This document shows positions 1 to 13,600 of a stretch of DNA of 64,000 bases, one piece after another. The number at the start of each line of letters is the position of its first letter. Within the stretch, counting starts at the first letter, position 1. A program made the translations under genes and the position numbers. A model generated the notes under the pieces. The model saw only the letters and a program-made list of their open reading frames with translations. It searched no databases and had not been told where the DNA came from. Origin of the DNA: Companilactobacillus mishanensis (GTDB taxonomy: Bacteria > Bacillota > Bacilli > Lactobacillales > Lactobacillaceae); assembly GCF_003946505.1 (NCBI RefSeq), contig NZ_RHON01000004.1:1-64000 (forward strand), in the 5' to 3' direction.

Positions 1-77
1 CGAACACAGAAGTTAAGCTTCTTAACGCCGAAAGTAGTTGGTGGGAAACTGCCCGCGAGGATAGGTAGTTGCCACGC
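1..77 (+). rRNA. rrf: 5S ribosomal RNA, 3' part
   Basis: The first 77 bases carry the conserved 5S segment CCGAACACAGAAGTTAAGCT and the typical 3' strand ending in GTTGCCACGC. The 5' part lies outside the window. An intrinsic terminator follows at once, so this is probably the last gene of an rRNA operon. The 3' boundary is judged from complementarity expected in the terminal helix and may be off by one or two bases. Confidence 0.95.
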
Positions 78-92
78 AAATATCAAACGGAG

Positions 93-124
93 AGCGATGA
101 GATTATCTCATCGTTCTTTTTTTT
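93..124 (+). terminator. rRNA operon terminator
   Basis: CGATGAGA (95-102) pairs perfectly with TCTCATCG (106-113) around a three-base loop. A/G-T/T pairs extend the stem at its base, and a run of T follows. It lies 15 bases after the 5S gene. Confidence 0.9.
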
Positions 125-196
125 AACAAAAGTTCTTATAATATAAGGAATTTTTTATTCCTTATAAGCTAGTAATATAGAACTAGTCGTTAAAGT

Positions 197-230
197 GGTT
201 ACTAGAGAGTAACCCAGCATTAAATATAAT
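197..230 (+). promoter_or_regulatory. Promoter with overlapping inverted repeat
   Basis: A consensus -10 box TATAAT lies at 225-230, 15 bases before the start codon at 246. The place of the -35 box is occupied by a perfect inverted repeat, GGTTACT (197-203), AGAG, AGTAACC (208-214). No good -35 box is visible. The geometry suggests a binding site for a regulator acting at the -35 position; that is inference. Confidence 0.5.
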
Positions 231-245
231 ACGAAGGTGATTAAC

Positions 246-773
246 ATGCGTGAGACACGTAATAATAGGAAGACACATAAGAAGGTTATATGGATCACGT
301 TAGCCTCCGTACTCGTTGTTATAGCATTAGCAATTACATTCTTCTTTCCTATTAATAATGCGATGAGAGAACTCAGTGGCGGCAAAGATACAGTTACTGA
401 TGCTGCTTTAAAAGATCAGTTGGTAAAGAAAGTAGATAAGGATAAGAACAAGTCTTCTAACTCTGCTAATGATCCTACGAATGATCAACAAGTTAAACAG
501 GCTGTTACTTCTATTAAGAAGACTAGTACTCAGGATATAATGCAATCAGCTAATGATGAATCAAAAGCTGCTTCGATATTGCAGAAGAACACAACCTTGT
601 CAGCAGCTCAATCAAGAGCAGCTGCTAAAGAAATGTTTTCTGATACTCGATACAATGGGTTACGTCAATCTATCAGTAGTGGTGATTGGTATGGTGCCTA
701 TAATCAATATCAAACATTAGCCAAAAATGGATCACTTGATGCATTGAAGGCAAGTATAAATACAGCAAAGTAA
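246..773 (+). CDS. Membrane-anchored extracellular protein, unknown function
   Basis: A 175-residue protein whose family I do not recognise. ATG at 246 is chosen because AAGG lies 8 bases upstream; an in-frame GTG at 237 overlaps that ribosome binding site. Residues 1-12 are strongly basic (RNNRKTHKK). A single hydrophobic segment follows at about residues 13-33 (VIWITLASVLVVIALAITFFF). This predicts a signal anchor with the rest outside the cell. Residues 45-75 are rich in K, D, S and N. The C-terminal half is alanine/serine/glutamine rich and helical in appearance, with aromatic residues near the end (GDWYGAYNQYQTLAKNG). It stands alone between the rRNA operon and the giant genes, with its own promoter and terminator. 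Confidence 0.85.
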   Translation: MRETRNNRKTHKKVIWITLASVLVVIALAITFFFPINNAMRELSGGKDTVTDAALKDQLVKKVDKDKNKSSNSANDPTNDQQVKQAVTSIKKTSTQDIMQSANDESKAASILQKNTTLSAAQSRAAAKEMFSDTRYNGLRQSISSGDWYGAYNQYQTLAKNGSLDALKASINTAK

Positions 774-807
774 GACCTCCGAATTTACCATTCGAAGGTC
801 TTTTTTT
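774..807 (+). terminator. Intrinsic terminator
   Basis: GACCTCCGAAT (774-784) pairs with ATTCGAAGGTC (790-800) with one mismatch, around a five-base loop, followed by seven T. It begins directly after the stop codon of the upstream gene. Confidence 0.9.
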
Positions 808-855
808 GTCCAAAAAATGCTATATAACGATTAAAATTCAAAAATTACCAAAAAT

Positions 856-886
856 CCTGTAACCCGCTCATACCACCGGTTACAGG
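856..886. repeat. Perfect 9-bp inverted repeat
   Basis: CCTGTAACC (856-864) and GGTTACAGG (878-886) are exact reverse complements separated by 13 bases. The GGTTAC half-site is the same as in the inverted repeat at 197-214. No T-run follows, so it is not a terminator; an operator is possible. Confidence 0.6.
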
Positions 887-1040
887 TGACGTATTATCAA
901 TGTAATTACAAAACGGTCAGTAATAACAGTCGTTTGTATTGAGATAAAAATGTATTTATGAGTAGCTTGCGAACGTAGTTATATCACCGGTTAAGGCCAT
1001 TTTATACGCCAAAAGAACCTCCAATTTGTCTAATAATCCA

Positions 1041-1114
1041 GTTTCTTCTATATAAGTAGTTTGATTATGCCAATTTCAGCATAATCTTGAACGTGTTTCT
1101 TCTATATGAAGTGA
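1041..1114. repeat. Two copies of GTTTCTTCTATA element
   Basis: GTTTCTTCTATATAAG starts at 1041 and GTTTCTTCTATATGAAG at 1095. The second copy contains CTTC-TATAT-GAAG, a short palindrome. A 15-base form, CGTGTTTCTTCTATA, occurs at 1092-1106 and again upstream of giant gene B at 26818-26832. The elements lie about 600 and 515 bases before the two start codons. This is a candidate regulator-binding element. Confidence 0.45.
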
Positions 1115-1573
1115 CTTTGATCAAAGACAATCTCAGCTACTCTATTTCAATTTAATAGGAACTTATCCTATATAACTTGCTGAAGCGATTTGGAGGGACA
1201 AACATGAATCATGTAACTCATTAGAATATCAAACGGAATAATACCTAAAATTGCATTAATAATGACACATAAGTTAATAGGACATATCCAGAATAGTATC
1301 TTATTATGGAAAAAAGCCTCAATTATGTCCTATAAACGACACATTTACCGAATATATGGTCAAAAAAGGTAAATACGATAGTCTATAAAAAATAATTTAT
1401 TTTATTTTTGATTCTTTAAATGTGATCAGAACTGATTTTAAATGGTTGACATAAACCCTGATATAAAGGCATTTTAATTTAAACACATCATATTTGCTCG
1501 AATTATTTTTCGAAAAAATGAACTCAATTCAAATAAACCAATCGAAAAAATTTAATAAATTGATTAATTTATC

Positions 1574-1602
1574 TTGATATAAATAAAATTGTATTATATT
1601 AT
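1574..1602 (+). promoter_or_regulatory. Promoter of giant gene A
   Basis: TTGATA (1574-1579) and TATTAT (1597-1602) are separated by exactly 17 bases. The predicted transcript starts near 1609 and has a leader of about 88 bases containing a short hairpin (TGACC-GACAGA-GGTCA). The promoter upstream of giant gene B has the same two hexamers and the same spacing. Confidence 0.65.
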
Positions 1603-1696
1603 CTCAAGTGTAGCTACTTCAAATATGACCGACAGAGGTCAGCTGTGATTGAAGTTGGCATATAATTCAATGTTTAGGTTATGGGGAGATTTAATT

Positions 1697-4600
1697 ATGA
1701 CAATATTTGGCGAAGGTTCACTCCTAAAGAAAATTATTACTTGGGTATCGATGATAGTTATCGTATTACCAATCGTTGCTTATTCAACGGTAGAAGTCGC
1801 AGAGGCTGCTATCTACAATGACGCTGGTAAATATGGGAACGTTGATCCTAGCGTTCCGCTAAAGACTTCATCGAGAAATCCTGACAAAATTGTCGGTCTC
1901 TCAATGACCACTAAAAAAGGCGTTCCGGTTATGAGGTTGAATATATCAGCCTCGTCGGATGACGTAATTAAGAAGGGTGATCAGCTTGATATCAAGTTCA
2001 GTGGGAAGAACGTTGATACAAGTAAGATCAAGGAGCTTGCTGCTCAGGATAGCAACAGCCTCTACAATATTGACAAGAAAGGTAACGACCTACTTGTAAA
2101 CTTCAAGAAGGATGCTACTTCTGGTAGTTACCAAGAAGTATTTGCAATCGCTACTAAGAATGTCAAAGCTGATACAAAAGCATCAGCTACCTTCGCCGGT
2201 AAAAATATTAATATTCAACATAATAATATTAAATCTACATATAGAGCTCCTCAGAAACAAACAAAGCAAAATCAAACACAAAGAACTTCAAACAACAATC
2301 AATCAAACAATTCTCAACAACAACAAAAAGCAACTACTCAATCAGCTGCTAATTCTTCAAATAATTCAGAGGCTCAGGCGAGTCGCTCACAAAACAGAAC
2401 TTCTCAACAAGTTCAACAAAATCAAACTAACAATGCAACACAATCACAAAATCAAAATCAGCAAAAAGTTAATCCATCATTCGCACAAGCAGAAAATGCG
2501 GTTAACGACAGAACAACTATTCAAGTAACAGGAAATAATACAGCAGTTCCATTAACAAATGATTCAGAAACTGCTACTACACAAAATCCTGCTTCAACAA
2601 ATTCTGATCCACAAACAACAACTCAAACTTCAGAAAATATTTCGACACAAGCAACTGCTTCTAACGAAACAACATCTGATCAAACTCAAGCTGCAACTTC
2701 TGCAACTGAACCTGCAACACCTGCAGAAAGTACAACTACAGAATTACAACCTACACAAGTTGTTTCTAATAATACAAATACACCTGCAACTTCAACACAA
2801 ACTCAAGCAAGTGCAAATGGTAATTATATCGAAATAGCTAACCAAGGTGCATCTGATCCAAAAGCTACTTTGGATAACTACTTGGAAACAAGTACTGAGA
2901 AACAGGATAATATTCCTGCTGAATCAGATACTGATACTGACAATTATGAGGACAACTCACAATTTGAGGCAATCTATGGACATGTACAAAACAAAGCTGA
3001 CGGTGCCACTACTGAAGAAGTAAATGAAATCGTCAAGAATTTGCCAAGTATGTGGAACTATATTGGTCAAAATACATCTGAAAATGACCATCAGGGCCAA
3101 GTTTGGAACTTCCACTCAACACTTTCGACTGGAAGAGACATGTACGTTACAATCGACGGAACTGCCAACCAAAACAGTTCTGACGCTCTTCAACAACAGA
3201 TGCCACAACTGTTGAGAAGCATGGGTCAAAGTATTGAACCCGGCGCTCTCAATCAAGCTGTCGACATTGACGCCTTGAAGAGGTCACAGATCTATCAAGA
3301 CTATCTTGATGGTAATTATGCTGGGCCAACCGGTGATCAAACAGCAGATACTGCTGCAATCATCGACACAGTGCTCAAGCATTCTACTATTAGTCTTGAT
3401 AAGCCTAATAATGGTGCTGACATCACTAAGTTGCCTACCATTGCGGCTGTCGATCCTAACGCTCTTTTGCAATACGCTAAAGACAATGCTTCGACAACTT
3501 CAACTAAGACAACCAGTGAAGCTAGTCAAACTGCTGATTCAAACAGCAATGACAACACCGACAGTCAGGCATTGTACACAACTATCAAGAATGATACGTA
3601 CAATAAGATGACTCCATGGGCTTCTGACAATGAAAAGGCTGAAATGCTCAAGTCTGTACCTACAATCTGGAATGATGTCTCAACTAAGACTGATAAAACA
3701 GATAAAGTAGGTAACTTCTACAACTTTGCCTTAGACGGCTCTGACGGAAGAACTATGTACTATACAATTGATGGTCATGTTTTGCCAAACGGTAATAAAT
3801 ATGAACAACAATTCCCAGCTGTATTGAACTCATTAGGTAAGAACATGACACCTAATACCTTCGATCAAGCTGTAAATAACGATATTTTAAGAAATTCTAA
3901 GGAATATGCTGACTATCAACAAAAGAGTCAGGCTAATTTGGCAACCAATGCTGCCAAAACTGCAGTAGCTGCTCCAGCCGCTGCTGGCGCCGGTTTAGGC
4001 TTATTACCATTACTACTACCATTCATTGGTGTTCCAATGGCAATCGCTGGTGCACTCTTATTACCAGTTGCTACAGGTGCAGCCTTACTTGCTGCTCCAA
4101 TCGTTGGCCTATCTGCCTTAGCACTAGCTCCAGTTATTATTCCTGCACTAGTACTATTACCAGCATTATTGGCATTACCAGTTCTCGGACTTGGTTTACC
4201 ACTTATTTTGGGTGCTAAATTAGCATTCTTACCAATCGATTTATTGAACACACTCGTATTAAGCACAGTTGGATCAATTATCCTAACTGCACCACTAACA
4301 ATTTTCAATACATTAGTAGGTGTCGGTCTAGGCTTGTTTAACACGCTTGTTGGTTCATTACCACTAGCACTACTAGACTTCGTCGCTCCAATCTTACTTA
4401 ACTTCCTAATTGTTTCAGGAATCAGTCACTTGGTACAATTCACATTGTTCAACACACTTGCATTCCTAACAATTGCGAAAGCTTTGATCAACGGAGTAGT
4501 CGATTTGGCCTTAGCATTATCAATCATTGGCTTACCAATTGCTTTGATCAAAGGATTATTCGACCTATTGAACTTAGGTCTCGGATTGATCAACGCAGTC

Positions 4601-7600
4601 TTACTACCAATTCTATTAGCTGGCGTAAATGGCTTGTTGTTACTACCAATTGCTTTGCTAAATACATTATTAATGACATTATTTAATATTTCCGTTCCAC
4701 TAGTACTTGGGTTCATTGTTTCAATGATTCTAAGTGGAATGATTACAGGATTAACATTCTTAGCCTTATTAGGTGCTAAATTATTGGCCGACTTGGTTAA
4801 AAATGGTTTCAAATTATTATTAGGCTTGATTGTAGCGGGAGTAACCTTAGTTGGATTGCCACTACTAGTTCTTGTAGCTCAAGCATTAAACTTCTTTATC
4901 CTATTGATTGCTAACGCAGTCGGTGGATTCGCATTATGGGCATTGTTGCAATTAGCTAAGACATTATTGTTAGGTGGAATTGCAATCACATTGTTCACAT
5001 TGCCACTACTTGGAACACTTGCTGTAAATACTTTGATCAAATGGAGTATCAGAGCAATTATCCACATCTTTAGATTCTTCATCGGTGCTATCAAGCTCGG
5101 TGCAAGATTTGCATTAACATACATACTCGGATGGCTCAGCGTGTTTGCTGGAGCAGACATCATTGGTTCAAGCATTACAGTAGTTGCAAGTGCTATTGCT
5201 ACTGTAGTCGCATTATTAGTTCCTGTCGCCGGCCCAATCCTTGCATTATTGCCATTCGTTATAAATTTAGTAGCCGTATTTAATACAGCAATCGGAATTG
5301 TTCTTAAACTTGTTCTTGCTTTAGGTAACATTATTGCCATTGCAAACTTATTATTATCAATCCCAGCAATTCTCTTCATAAGACCTCTATTAGGCCTTCC
5401 AATAACACTTGGTGCTGGTCTACTTTCAGACTTAGTAACTGGTTTATTATCACTACCATTACTTCTATTTAGACAATTAGCACTTCAAGGTTTAGTAACA
5501 TTACCATTAACACTATTGAACTTATTCAATGGTTTCTTAATTGAACCATTATTGATCAACGGTCTTGGCTTATTGAACGCCATTGTATTGCCATTCGTCC
5601 TTGCACTTGGTGCATTCGGATTGATTGCAATTCTTGGTCTTCTACTATTAGCCTTGAGACTTCCAGTGATTGCTTTAGCATTATTAACAATCCCAAGCTT
5701 TATTCCATTATTCAACTTGATTTTAACTGCTATTTTCTTAGCACCATTGATCACATTAGTTCTATCAGTCTTAAACTTATTCATTGGTTTACCATTGATA
5801 TTCTTGATTGATACAGCTATCAATATCATCGTTCCATTCTTAGTATGGTTAGCAGGGATGCTACTATTGGCACCAGTCTTTGGACCATTAGCATTCTTCA
5901 ATCCTCTAACATGGATCAACATGCCATTACTAGCCTTTGTCGGTACATTCTTGACAAAACTAGCTCTCAAATTGATTGCTTTACCAATCATCTTCTTAAC
6001 AAACGGATTACTCAGCTTATTGCCAGCATTTATTGCAGCATTTGTAGCTGGATTATTACATGCACTATTTAACGGAATCTCATTACCACTATTAGCATTG
6101 CCATTATTGATTCCATTGATGCTCAACGGCTTGTTAACAGCTTTGATTCCGGGATTGAACTTGATCACAGTACCAGTTGGTTTATTAGCTGGTTTAGCTG
6201 GATTACCAATCCTATTAAACTTATTAAACAAATTCCTTGGAAAATTGATTTGGCGTAGCGTTACATTCGTAACTGTTTACTTGCTTGCCAACGTATTGAG
6301 AGACTTACTTGGCTTACTTACATTGCCATTACTATTAGGTCTATCAACACCATTGATTTTCTTGAACAAATTATTATTTAACCAATTTGGTTTGTTCCCA
6401 GCACTATGGCTTGGACTTCCACTATTGGCACAATTATTAACATCTGGACTACTTTGGGGAATTACATTTGCCAAAGACTTCGCAAGAGTTGCCTTAGACT
6501 TGTTCAACATTGGTGCAACGTTATTAACATTGCCATTGTGGACAATTCTTCCAGGCATCAACTTGTTAAGAAAATTAGCAATTGGATTCGTTGCCTTAGT
6601 TGCAGTTCCATTAAGAGTTCTCAAAGGCTTGTTCGATATTATCCGTGCAATCGTTGAACTTGGATCAGCACTATTGATTCCATTAGCAGTCGGATTTATG
6701 AACTTCCTATTGTTATTACCAGTTACAATCTTTAACTTCTTAGCATTGAAGTTATTGAACTTAGGTATTCCAGTATTATTAGCATTATTACTATCAATTG
6801 GCTTATCACTATTGGCTGCTGGTTTGACATTCATCGTCTTACTTGCAATTCAATTACTAAATGGCTTCTTGAAGTTTGCTGCAAGATTATTGATTCTAGG
6901 TGCTATCACACTATTGATCCTTGGTGCATTGCCAATCATCATCGGTGCCGCTGTCTTGAACTTCTTCTTGCTTGCTGGATTGAATGCCTTCGTAGGCTTC
7001 AATATCTGGTTACTATCAAGTCTTTTGAAAGACTTATTAACAGCAACTATCTTACTTGGCTTGTTCTTATTGCCATTAGTAGGACAACTTGTTATCAATA
7101 CTCTCGTTAAATGGAGTATCAGAGCAATTATCCACATCTTCAGATTCTTCGTGGGTGCTCTAAAACTTGGTGCTAGATTAGTACTTTCATTTGTCTTAGG
7201 ACTATTGAATCTAATCACAGGTGCCGCAACAGCCGGATCAATCGTTTCAGCAATTGTTAGTGGAATCGCTACATTGTTAACAGCCTTGATCCCAGTTGTT
7301 GGACCGGTCCTAGCACCATTACCATTACTAATTACATTAGTATCAATCTTTAATACATTAGTATTATTACCAATTAAATTATTAACAGGATTCAATCACT
7401 TCTTGGCTTTAGGATTCTTCCTATTGTCAATTCCAGCTATCTTGTTCGTACGTCCATTGCTCGGATTACCAATTACATTATTAGCTGGCCAAGCTTCAGA
7501 TGTTGTTATGAGCTTGTTGACACTTCCATTAGTTATCTTCAATCAAATTGCCTTGCTTGCATTAGCTGGATTACCAGTACTATTGCTTAACAGATTTAGC

Positions 7601-10600
7601 AATCTATTAGCCGCACCATTATTGATCAACGGCGTTGGATTGTTGTTAGCCTTAAGATTACCAGCATTACTAGCACTTGGTTTGTTGATTGCACCATTAC
7701 TACTTGGTTTGCTCAACTTTAACTTAAACCATCCATTGCTTGCTGTACTTCTATTAGGACTTCCTGGCTTGATCCCATTCTGGAACTTGAACCACTTACT
7801 ATTATTCCTAATTGGATTACACAACTTGATCTCAAGTACTTTGAGATTATTAACACTACCAATCAAAGTATTCTTTGATGTAGTAGGGGATGTCGTTCTT
7901 CCACTTCTAGTTTATGGATTGAACTTCCTCTTATTAGTACCATTCTTAGGTTTGCCAGCATTATTGAACCCATTGACATGGATCAACTTAGGTCTTCTAT
8001 CAGCAGTTGGAACATTCTTGATCAAATTGTTGTTAGCACTCTTGGCATTACCTTTGATTCTTATTAAGAACTTGATCAACAGTATTATTCCTGGATTACT
8101 CGGTGGTCAATTAGCATCCTCATTACGTGGATTGCTAGGTGGCTTCCCAATCTTCCTAGGTTTGAAACTATTGACATTATTACCAATTATTAACGGCTTA
8201 TTAACAGCCTTGATTCCTGGTTTGAACTTGATCACAGTTCCACTTGGTTTGTTGTCATTATTGGCACAACCATTATTGAACCTTGGAATTATTGGAAACT
8301 TGTTCGGTAAAGGCTTATGGAGAGGTGTTGGAAGCTTTGGAACATTCACACTATCTAACTTAGTTAAGAATGGTCTCGACTTAATTGGCTTACCAATCGT
8401 ATTACTTCTAGCAACACTTCCATTATTCTTATTGAAGCTTGCTAACAAAGCATTTATCCTACGTCCATTATTACTATTTGCATTACCAGTATTACCTCAA
8501 CTATTAGCCTTCAATGGTGTTGTATTATTGAACGCTCTTAGAAGGGGAGCAGAGTTGATCGCCGAATTATTCAACTTAGGTGCAACTCTTGCTACATTCC
8601 CAATTTGGGGAATCATTCCTGGATTGAACGTCCTCAGACGCTTAGCCATCGGATTATTAGTATTAAGAATCGTAAGAAACGTGCTTGTACAATTACTAAA
8701 AGCCTTCTTATTATTCGTATTACCAGTCAAAGTTGCCGTATTGTTAGCACCATTGTCATTCGTTATCGGACTATTAACATTCGTCAACTTAAGACTATTT
8801 AACAACTGGATCTTGCCATTATTATTGACAGTCGTACCAGCTATCTTCTTTACAGTACTTAACCAATTGATTACTTTCGCAGTACTAACATTATTGTCAT
8901 TACTAAATAATCTATTCGGTAGTCTATTGAAAGCTGGTCTAATTCTTGGACTTACAGCATTGTTCACATTTGTTGGAATTCCACTATTAGTTCTCGGTAT
9001 GATCTTGAACATCTTTATTCTATTGGGAGTTAATGCATTCATTGGATTCAATGTTTGGTTACTTTCATCATTGCTTAAAGACTTGCTTACTATCGGTGCC
9101 ATCATTGGCTTAGCATTACTTCCACTTGTTGGACAACTTGTAATTAATACAATTGTTAAATGGAGTATCAGAGCTGTTATCCATCTAGTTAGATTCTTCA
9201 TTGGTCTATTTAGATTAGGTGCAAGATTAGTTCTACAATTCATCATTGGATTGAATAATCTAGTCTTAGGTGCAGCCAGAGGAATCGCATTGATTGCCGG
9301 TGTTGCTAACTTATTATTAGCCCCAATCTCATTATTAGTTCCCGTCGTTGGACCAGTTCTATCATTACTTCATCTTGTAAGAGCAGGACTAGCATTCTTT
9401 AACCGCTTCTTGCTATTACCTCTAAAACTAATTTCTGGTTTGATCAACTTAGTTACTCTTGTTGGTTTGTTCTTATCAATTCCATATTGGTTATTCATCA
9501 GACCATTAACATCAGTATTCATGGCACTCGGTGCAGGACTTGTTTCTGACATCGCATTGACATTGTTGACATTACCATTAGTAATTCTTAACCAAGTATT
9601 ATTAGTAACACTTGGTGGATTACCATTATTAGTACTAAACAGAATCAGTAACTTGTTTGCCGCTCCATTATTGATCAACGGAATCGGCCTTGTATCAGCA
9701 ATTGCAGTACCATTCTTATTATTGATTGGCGCATTGCTATTGCCTGCATTACTCGGACTTGGCTTGATCTCATTAGATAACCCATTATTAGGCGTTATCT
9801 TACTTGGATTACCAAGCTTGATTCCATTCTGGAATTTGAATAATAGATTATTGTTCTTTATCCCAGCATTGATCTTGGTTAAACACTTACTTGATCTATT
9901 AACATTACCAATTTCATTCATTAAAGACTTAGTATTAAATTCATTATTACCAGCATTAGCATTACTATTGATCGTTCCACTTAACTTATTCTTATTTGGA
10001 CCATTCAATATTCTTAACTGGTTATTGAATCCAGTTCTTGCATTGATCAATACATTGATAGTTCAAGGTTTGTTAACAAATCTTGCCTTACCACTCGTAT
10101 TATTATTGAACGCAATTCTTGGTTTGATTCCATTAGTTGTATCACTATTACTAAATGCCTTAACAACATTCTTCTTAGGCGCACTTCCATTATTGCTAGG
10201 TGCCGGATTATTGTTATTACCATTTGGTCTATTACAACAATTATTAATGCTTAATGGTTTATTGACAGCATTGATTCCTGGCTTGAACCTAATTACAGTT
10301 CCACTTGGTTTGTTAGCCGCATTGATCAACCTTCCAGTACTATTAGCACTCGGATTCATTGGTCTAAACATCGCTGTTATTCTAGCTGTTAAATTATTAG
10401 TTGGCTTCATCAAGGCTGCAGTAGTATATCTATTGGCAAACTTGATCTTAGATGGCTTAGCATTGATCTTGATTCCATTAACAGTAGGAATTCTTGGACT
10501 AATCAACTTCCTACCAATGATGATCTTCAATCAATTCATCGGCCTTCCAGTTCTATTAGGAATTATCGTACCAATCATTGGTGCATTTATTATTAAAGCA

Positions 10601-13600
10601 ATTCTATGGATGATCTCATTTGCTCGTAGAGCATTTGGCATTCTAAGAAGCTTGATCAGAATTGCTATTTCATTATTAACATCACCACTCTGGGCACTTC
10701 TACCAGGTATCAATTTGTTAAGACGTGTATTGTTCTGGATCAACATATTCTTCTTGATTCCTGCAACTATCATCAAACAAATCTTTGATACGTTGAGAAG
10801 ATTGAACCACATTTTGCTACTTCAAATAGTTCCAAATATTATTGGTTTGATCAGCTTATTAGGTACATTAGCATTATTACCATTACTATTCTTAACAAGA
10901 AGAATCATCGGCTTAGTATTGTGGGTCGGCGTAGCATTGTTCAACTTCCTTGCACCAATCATAGTTGCCGCTATCCTTAACCACATCTTGAGACGCATCC
11001 TCAGCTTAGGATTAGTAATTCCACTCTTATTGAATGGATTCCCAATGGTATTAGTAACAGCCGGAATCTTATTGTTCTTGATTAAGAACTTTATCTTCTT
11101 GACTATCGCTAAAGTTGTTACAGCTATCGTTCTTGCTGGATTGATCATCTTATCGATCATTACTTTGGCAATCGGTGCTGTTATCCTTGGATTCCACGGT
11201 TTGATCAGATTACTATTCTTACCACTCAGAATTTTGGCAAACATCTTATTCATGCCTGCTAAACTATTGAGCTTAGTAATCTTCCCATTGAACTCAATTA
11301 CAATTCCATTATTCATCGGGGCAGTAGTAAGAGTATTCGTCGGACTAGTTGTATGGCCAACAGTTTACTTGATTCAAGTATTCACATTGCCATTGCTACT
11401 AGCACCACTTGTAAAATTATTAGCCTTCCTCGATTTCTTGAGAAATAACATTGGTAACTTAGTATTTGTTCAATTAGTTCATGCCTTGATCACATTTATC
11501 AAGTACATCGTTCACACAATTGTCGACAAAGTTATCACAGTTCCATTAACAACATTCGTTGTTGCTATGAGAACACTAACATTAGCTACATTCTTGTTAA
11601 TGGCTGGAACAATCTTCACATTCCTCATCAACCCATTAACAATCATACCAGCAATCTCATTCTTGATCTTTAAGTTATTGAATCCATGGACAAGATTGTT
11701 CGATTTGATTCCTTCACTAGGTGCTTACTTTGTATGGTATTTAGGTGCATTCTATGCAATCAATAATGCTTTATGGCCAGGTACTGGATTATTATTTGCA
11801 CTATTTAACCCAATCCTTCTCATCTTGCTAGAAGTATTGACAGGTGTAGCAATTCCATTGCTATTACCAGCAGTGATCGTTGCAGTATTGTTAACATTAT
11901 TAGTTCCAATATTCGCCTTGATCACACCATTTATTTTCGTAATGCCAAACTTCTTCTCATTATTGCCATTACACAGATACTTAATTGATCCACTCAGATT
12001 ATTTATTAACTTCTACAAGAACAGTGTTCTATTCGGCTTATTACAATTATTGCCAACACACTGGATCTTGAACTTACTCAACCCAATCAACTTGTTCATG
12101 TATGTCTTCATACCTGTACAGTTCTTAGGTTACGAATTGATGCAAGTTGTAGCATTTATTTCTACATTATTGATTCCTGCATTTAGAAACGGAATTGCTA
12201 AACTAGAAGCTACTATTGCTGCAGTATTGAACGTTGTTCTAGTTGGTTCACCATTATTCCTACTTAACATCTTGAACGGACAATTCTTCTGGACATGGTT
12301 ACCTGTACTCAGAGGTTTGATCGGTGGTTCATTGATCGACAAATTATTGACCATCCATGACGTTATCGGATTATTGATTGTTCCATTTATCAACTTACCA
12401 GTAATGTTCTTCTCATTGATCAATTCACTATTCTTCGCAGCAACACTTATCGGAAGAATATTTGCACCAATCTACATGTTGCCATTTAAGATTTCTGACA
12501 TCATGGAACTAGCTATGAGATTCTTCTTCCCAGGAGCAAACATCTTCCCAGGATTAGGAATTACATTCTGGTTCGGCGTATTTGGATTAGTTCTTAACCA
12601 ATTCATTTTCGCAAACGCAGTTATGCTACCATTTATTCTTTACCCAGGTAGATTATTCAGAATTGTATGGTCATTCAATTTACTCAACTTCTTCTTGAGA
12701 ATTCAACCATGGTTCACATTGAATATCACCTTAGAATTATTACTACAGATCATCGATTATGTTCTATTAGTTCTAGGTAGAAAATTGATTTGGCAAATTA
12801 CTTACTTCTTGATTGGACCTATGATTTTCTTCGGTAGAATCATTTTCGCACCGGTTGCTTCGGCAGCTATGTACGTAATCTTTAAGGGATTGGCACCAGA
12901 ATTATTACTTGGAGCCGCACTTATCACCTTATTATGGATGGCAAACTCACCAGTTACATTGTTATTGCCATTGGTTCTTCCACTTATTGCATTGGCTGCA
13001 CAACTTGGATTAGTTGGATTCAGCTTGTTGATCTCAGGTGCATTGTTCATTACACAACTTGTTGTCACAATGTTGATTGCTCTTATCCCATTTGCACCAA
13101 CGCTACTACCATTAACAATCTTCTTATTCTTGAATCTCGGTGTCATCATCTTGACTGTCATTGGCTTATTCGCCATTGGACTAGTAAGAGACTTTAACAC
13201 TATTGCTACATTGCTATTATTCATCCCAGCATTGTTCAATACATTCGAGTTTATCTTAGCCGGTAGTCCATCACTATTTGGTAGAATATTTGATAATATT
13301 TCTATCTTGTTGGCTGCTGTTAGATTCATAATTGGTTATCCATTAAATCCAATCATGTACTTATTTGTATCACCATTCCGTATGGGTATTTACATCTTTA
13401 ACGTTATGTTGAAGACATTACATACCGTTAGAAATTGGTTCTTACTTAGAAATCTTCAAATATTGCTTGTTGGACCAGCAATTCTCTTGTCATTAAGAGG
13501 AGCATTAGGCCTATTAGGATTCAACACACCAATCAACACAATGTTGATCCTTATCTTAGCCATCGTGCTTGAAGTTCTCTTTGCTGCAGCATTCGCAATC

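Larger units (their letters stand above)
808..1573. other. Long AT-rich non-coding region upstream of giant gene A
   Basis: No convincing gene is present. The region holds a perfect 9-bp inverted repeat (856-886), a repeated 9-mer CACCGGTTA (874-882 and 985-993), and two copies of GTTTCTTCTATA (1041 and 1095). The second copy is shared with the region upstream of giant gene B. It may be a long regulatory region; nothing else is recognised. Confidence 0.5.

Noticed and set aside
808-1573. CRISPR array or insertion sequence in the long intergenic regions
   Set aside because: No regular repeat-spacer pattern, no terminal inverted repeats with target duplication, and no transposase frame.
1649-1696. 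Upstream TTG start for giant gene A
   Set aside because: No ribosome binding site. The ATG at 1697 has GGGGAGA and the same first residues and leader as gene B.
2112-2528. Alternative plus-strand frames in the Q/N-rich linker regions
   Set aside because: Frame-shifted reading of CAA/AAT/ACA repeats; no start signal and no family resemblance.
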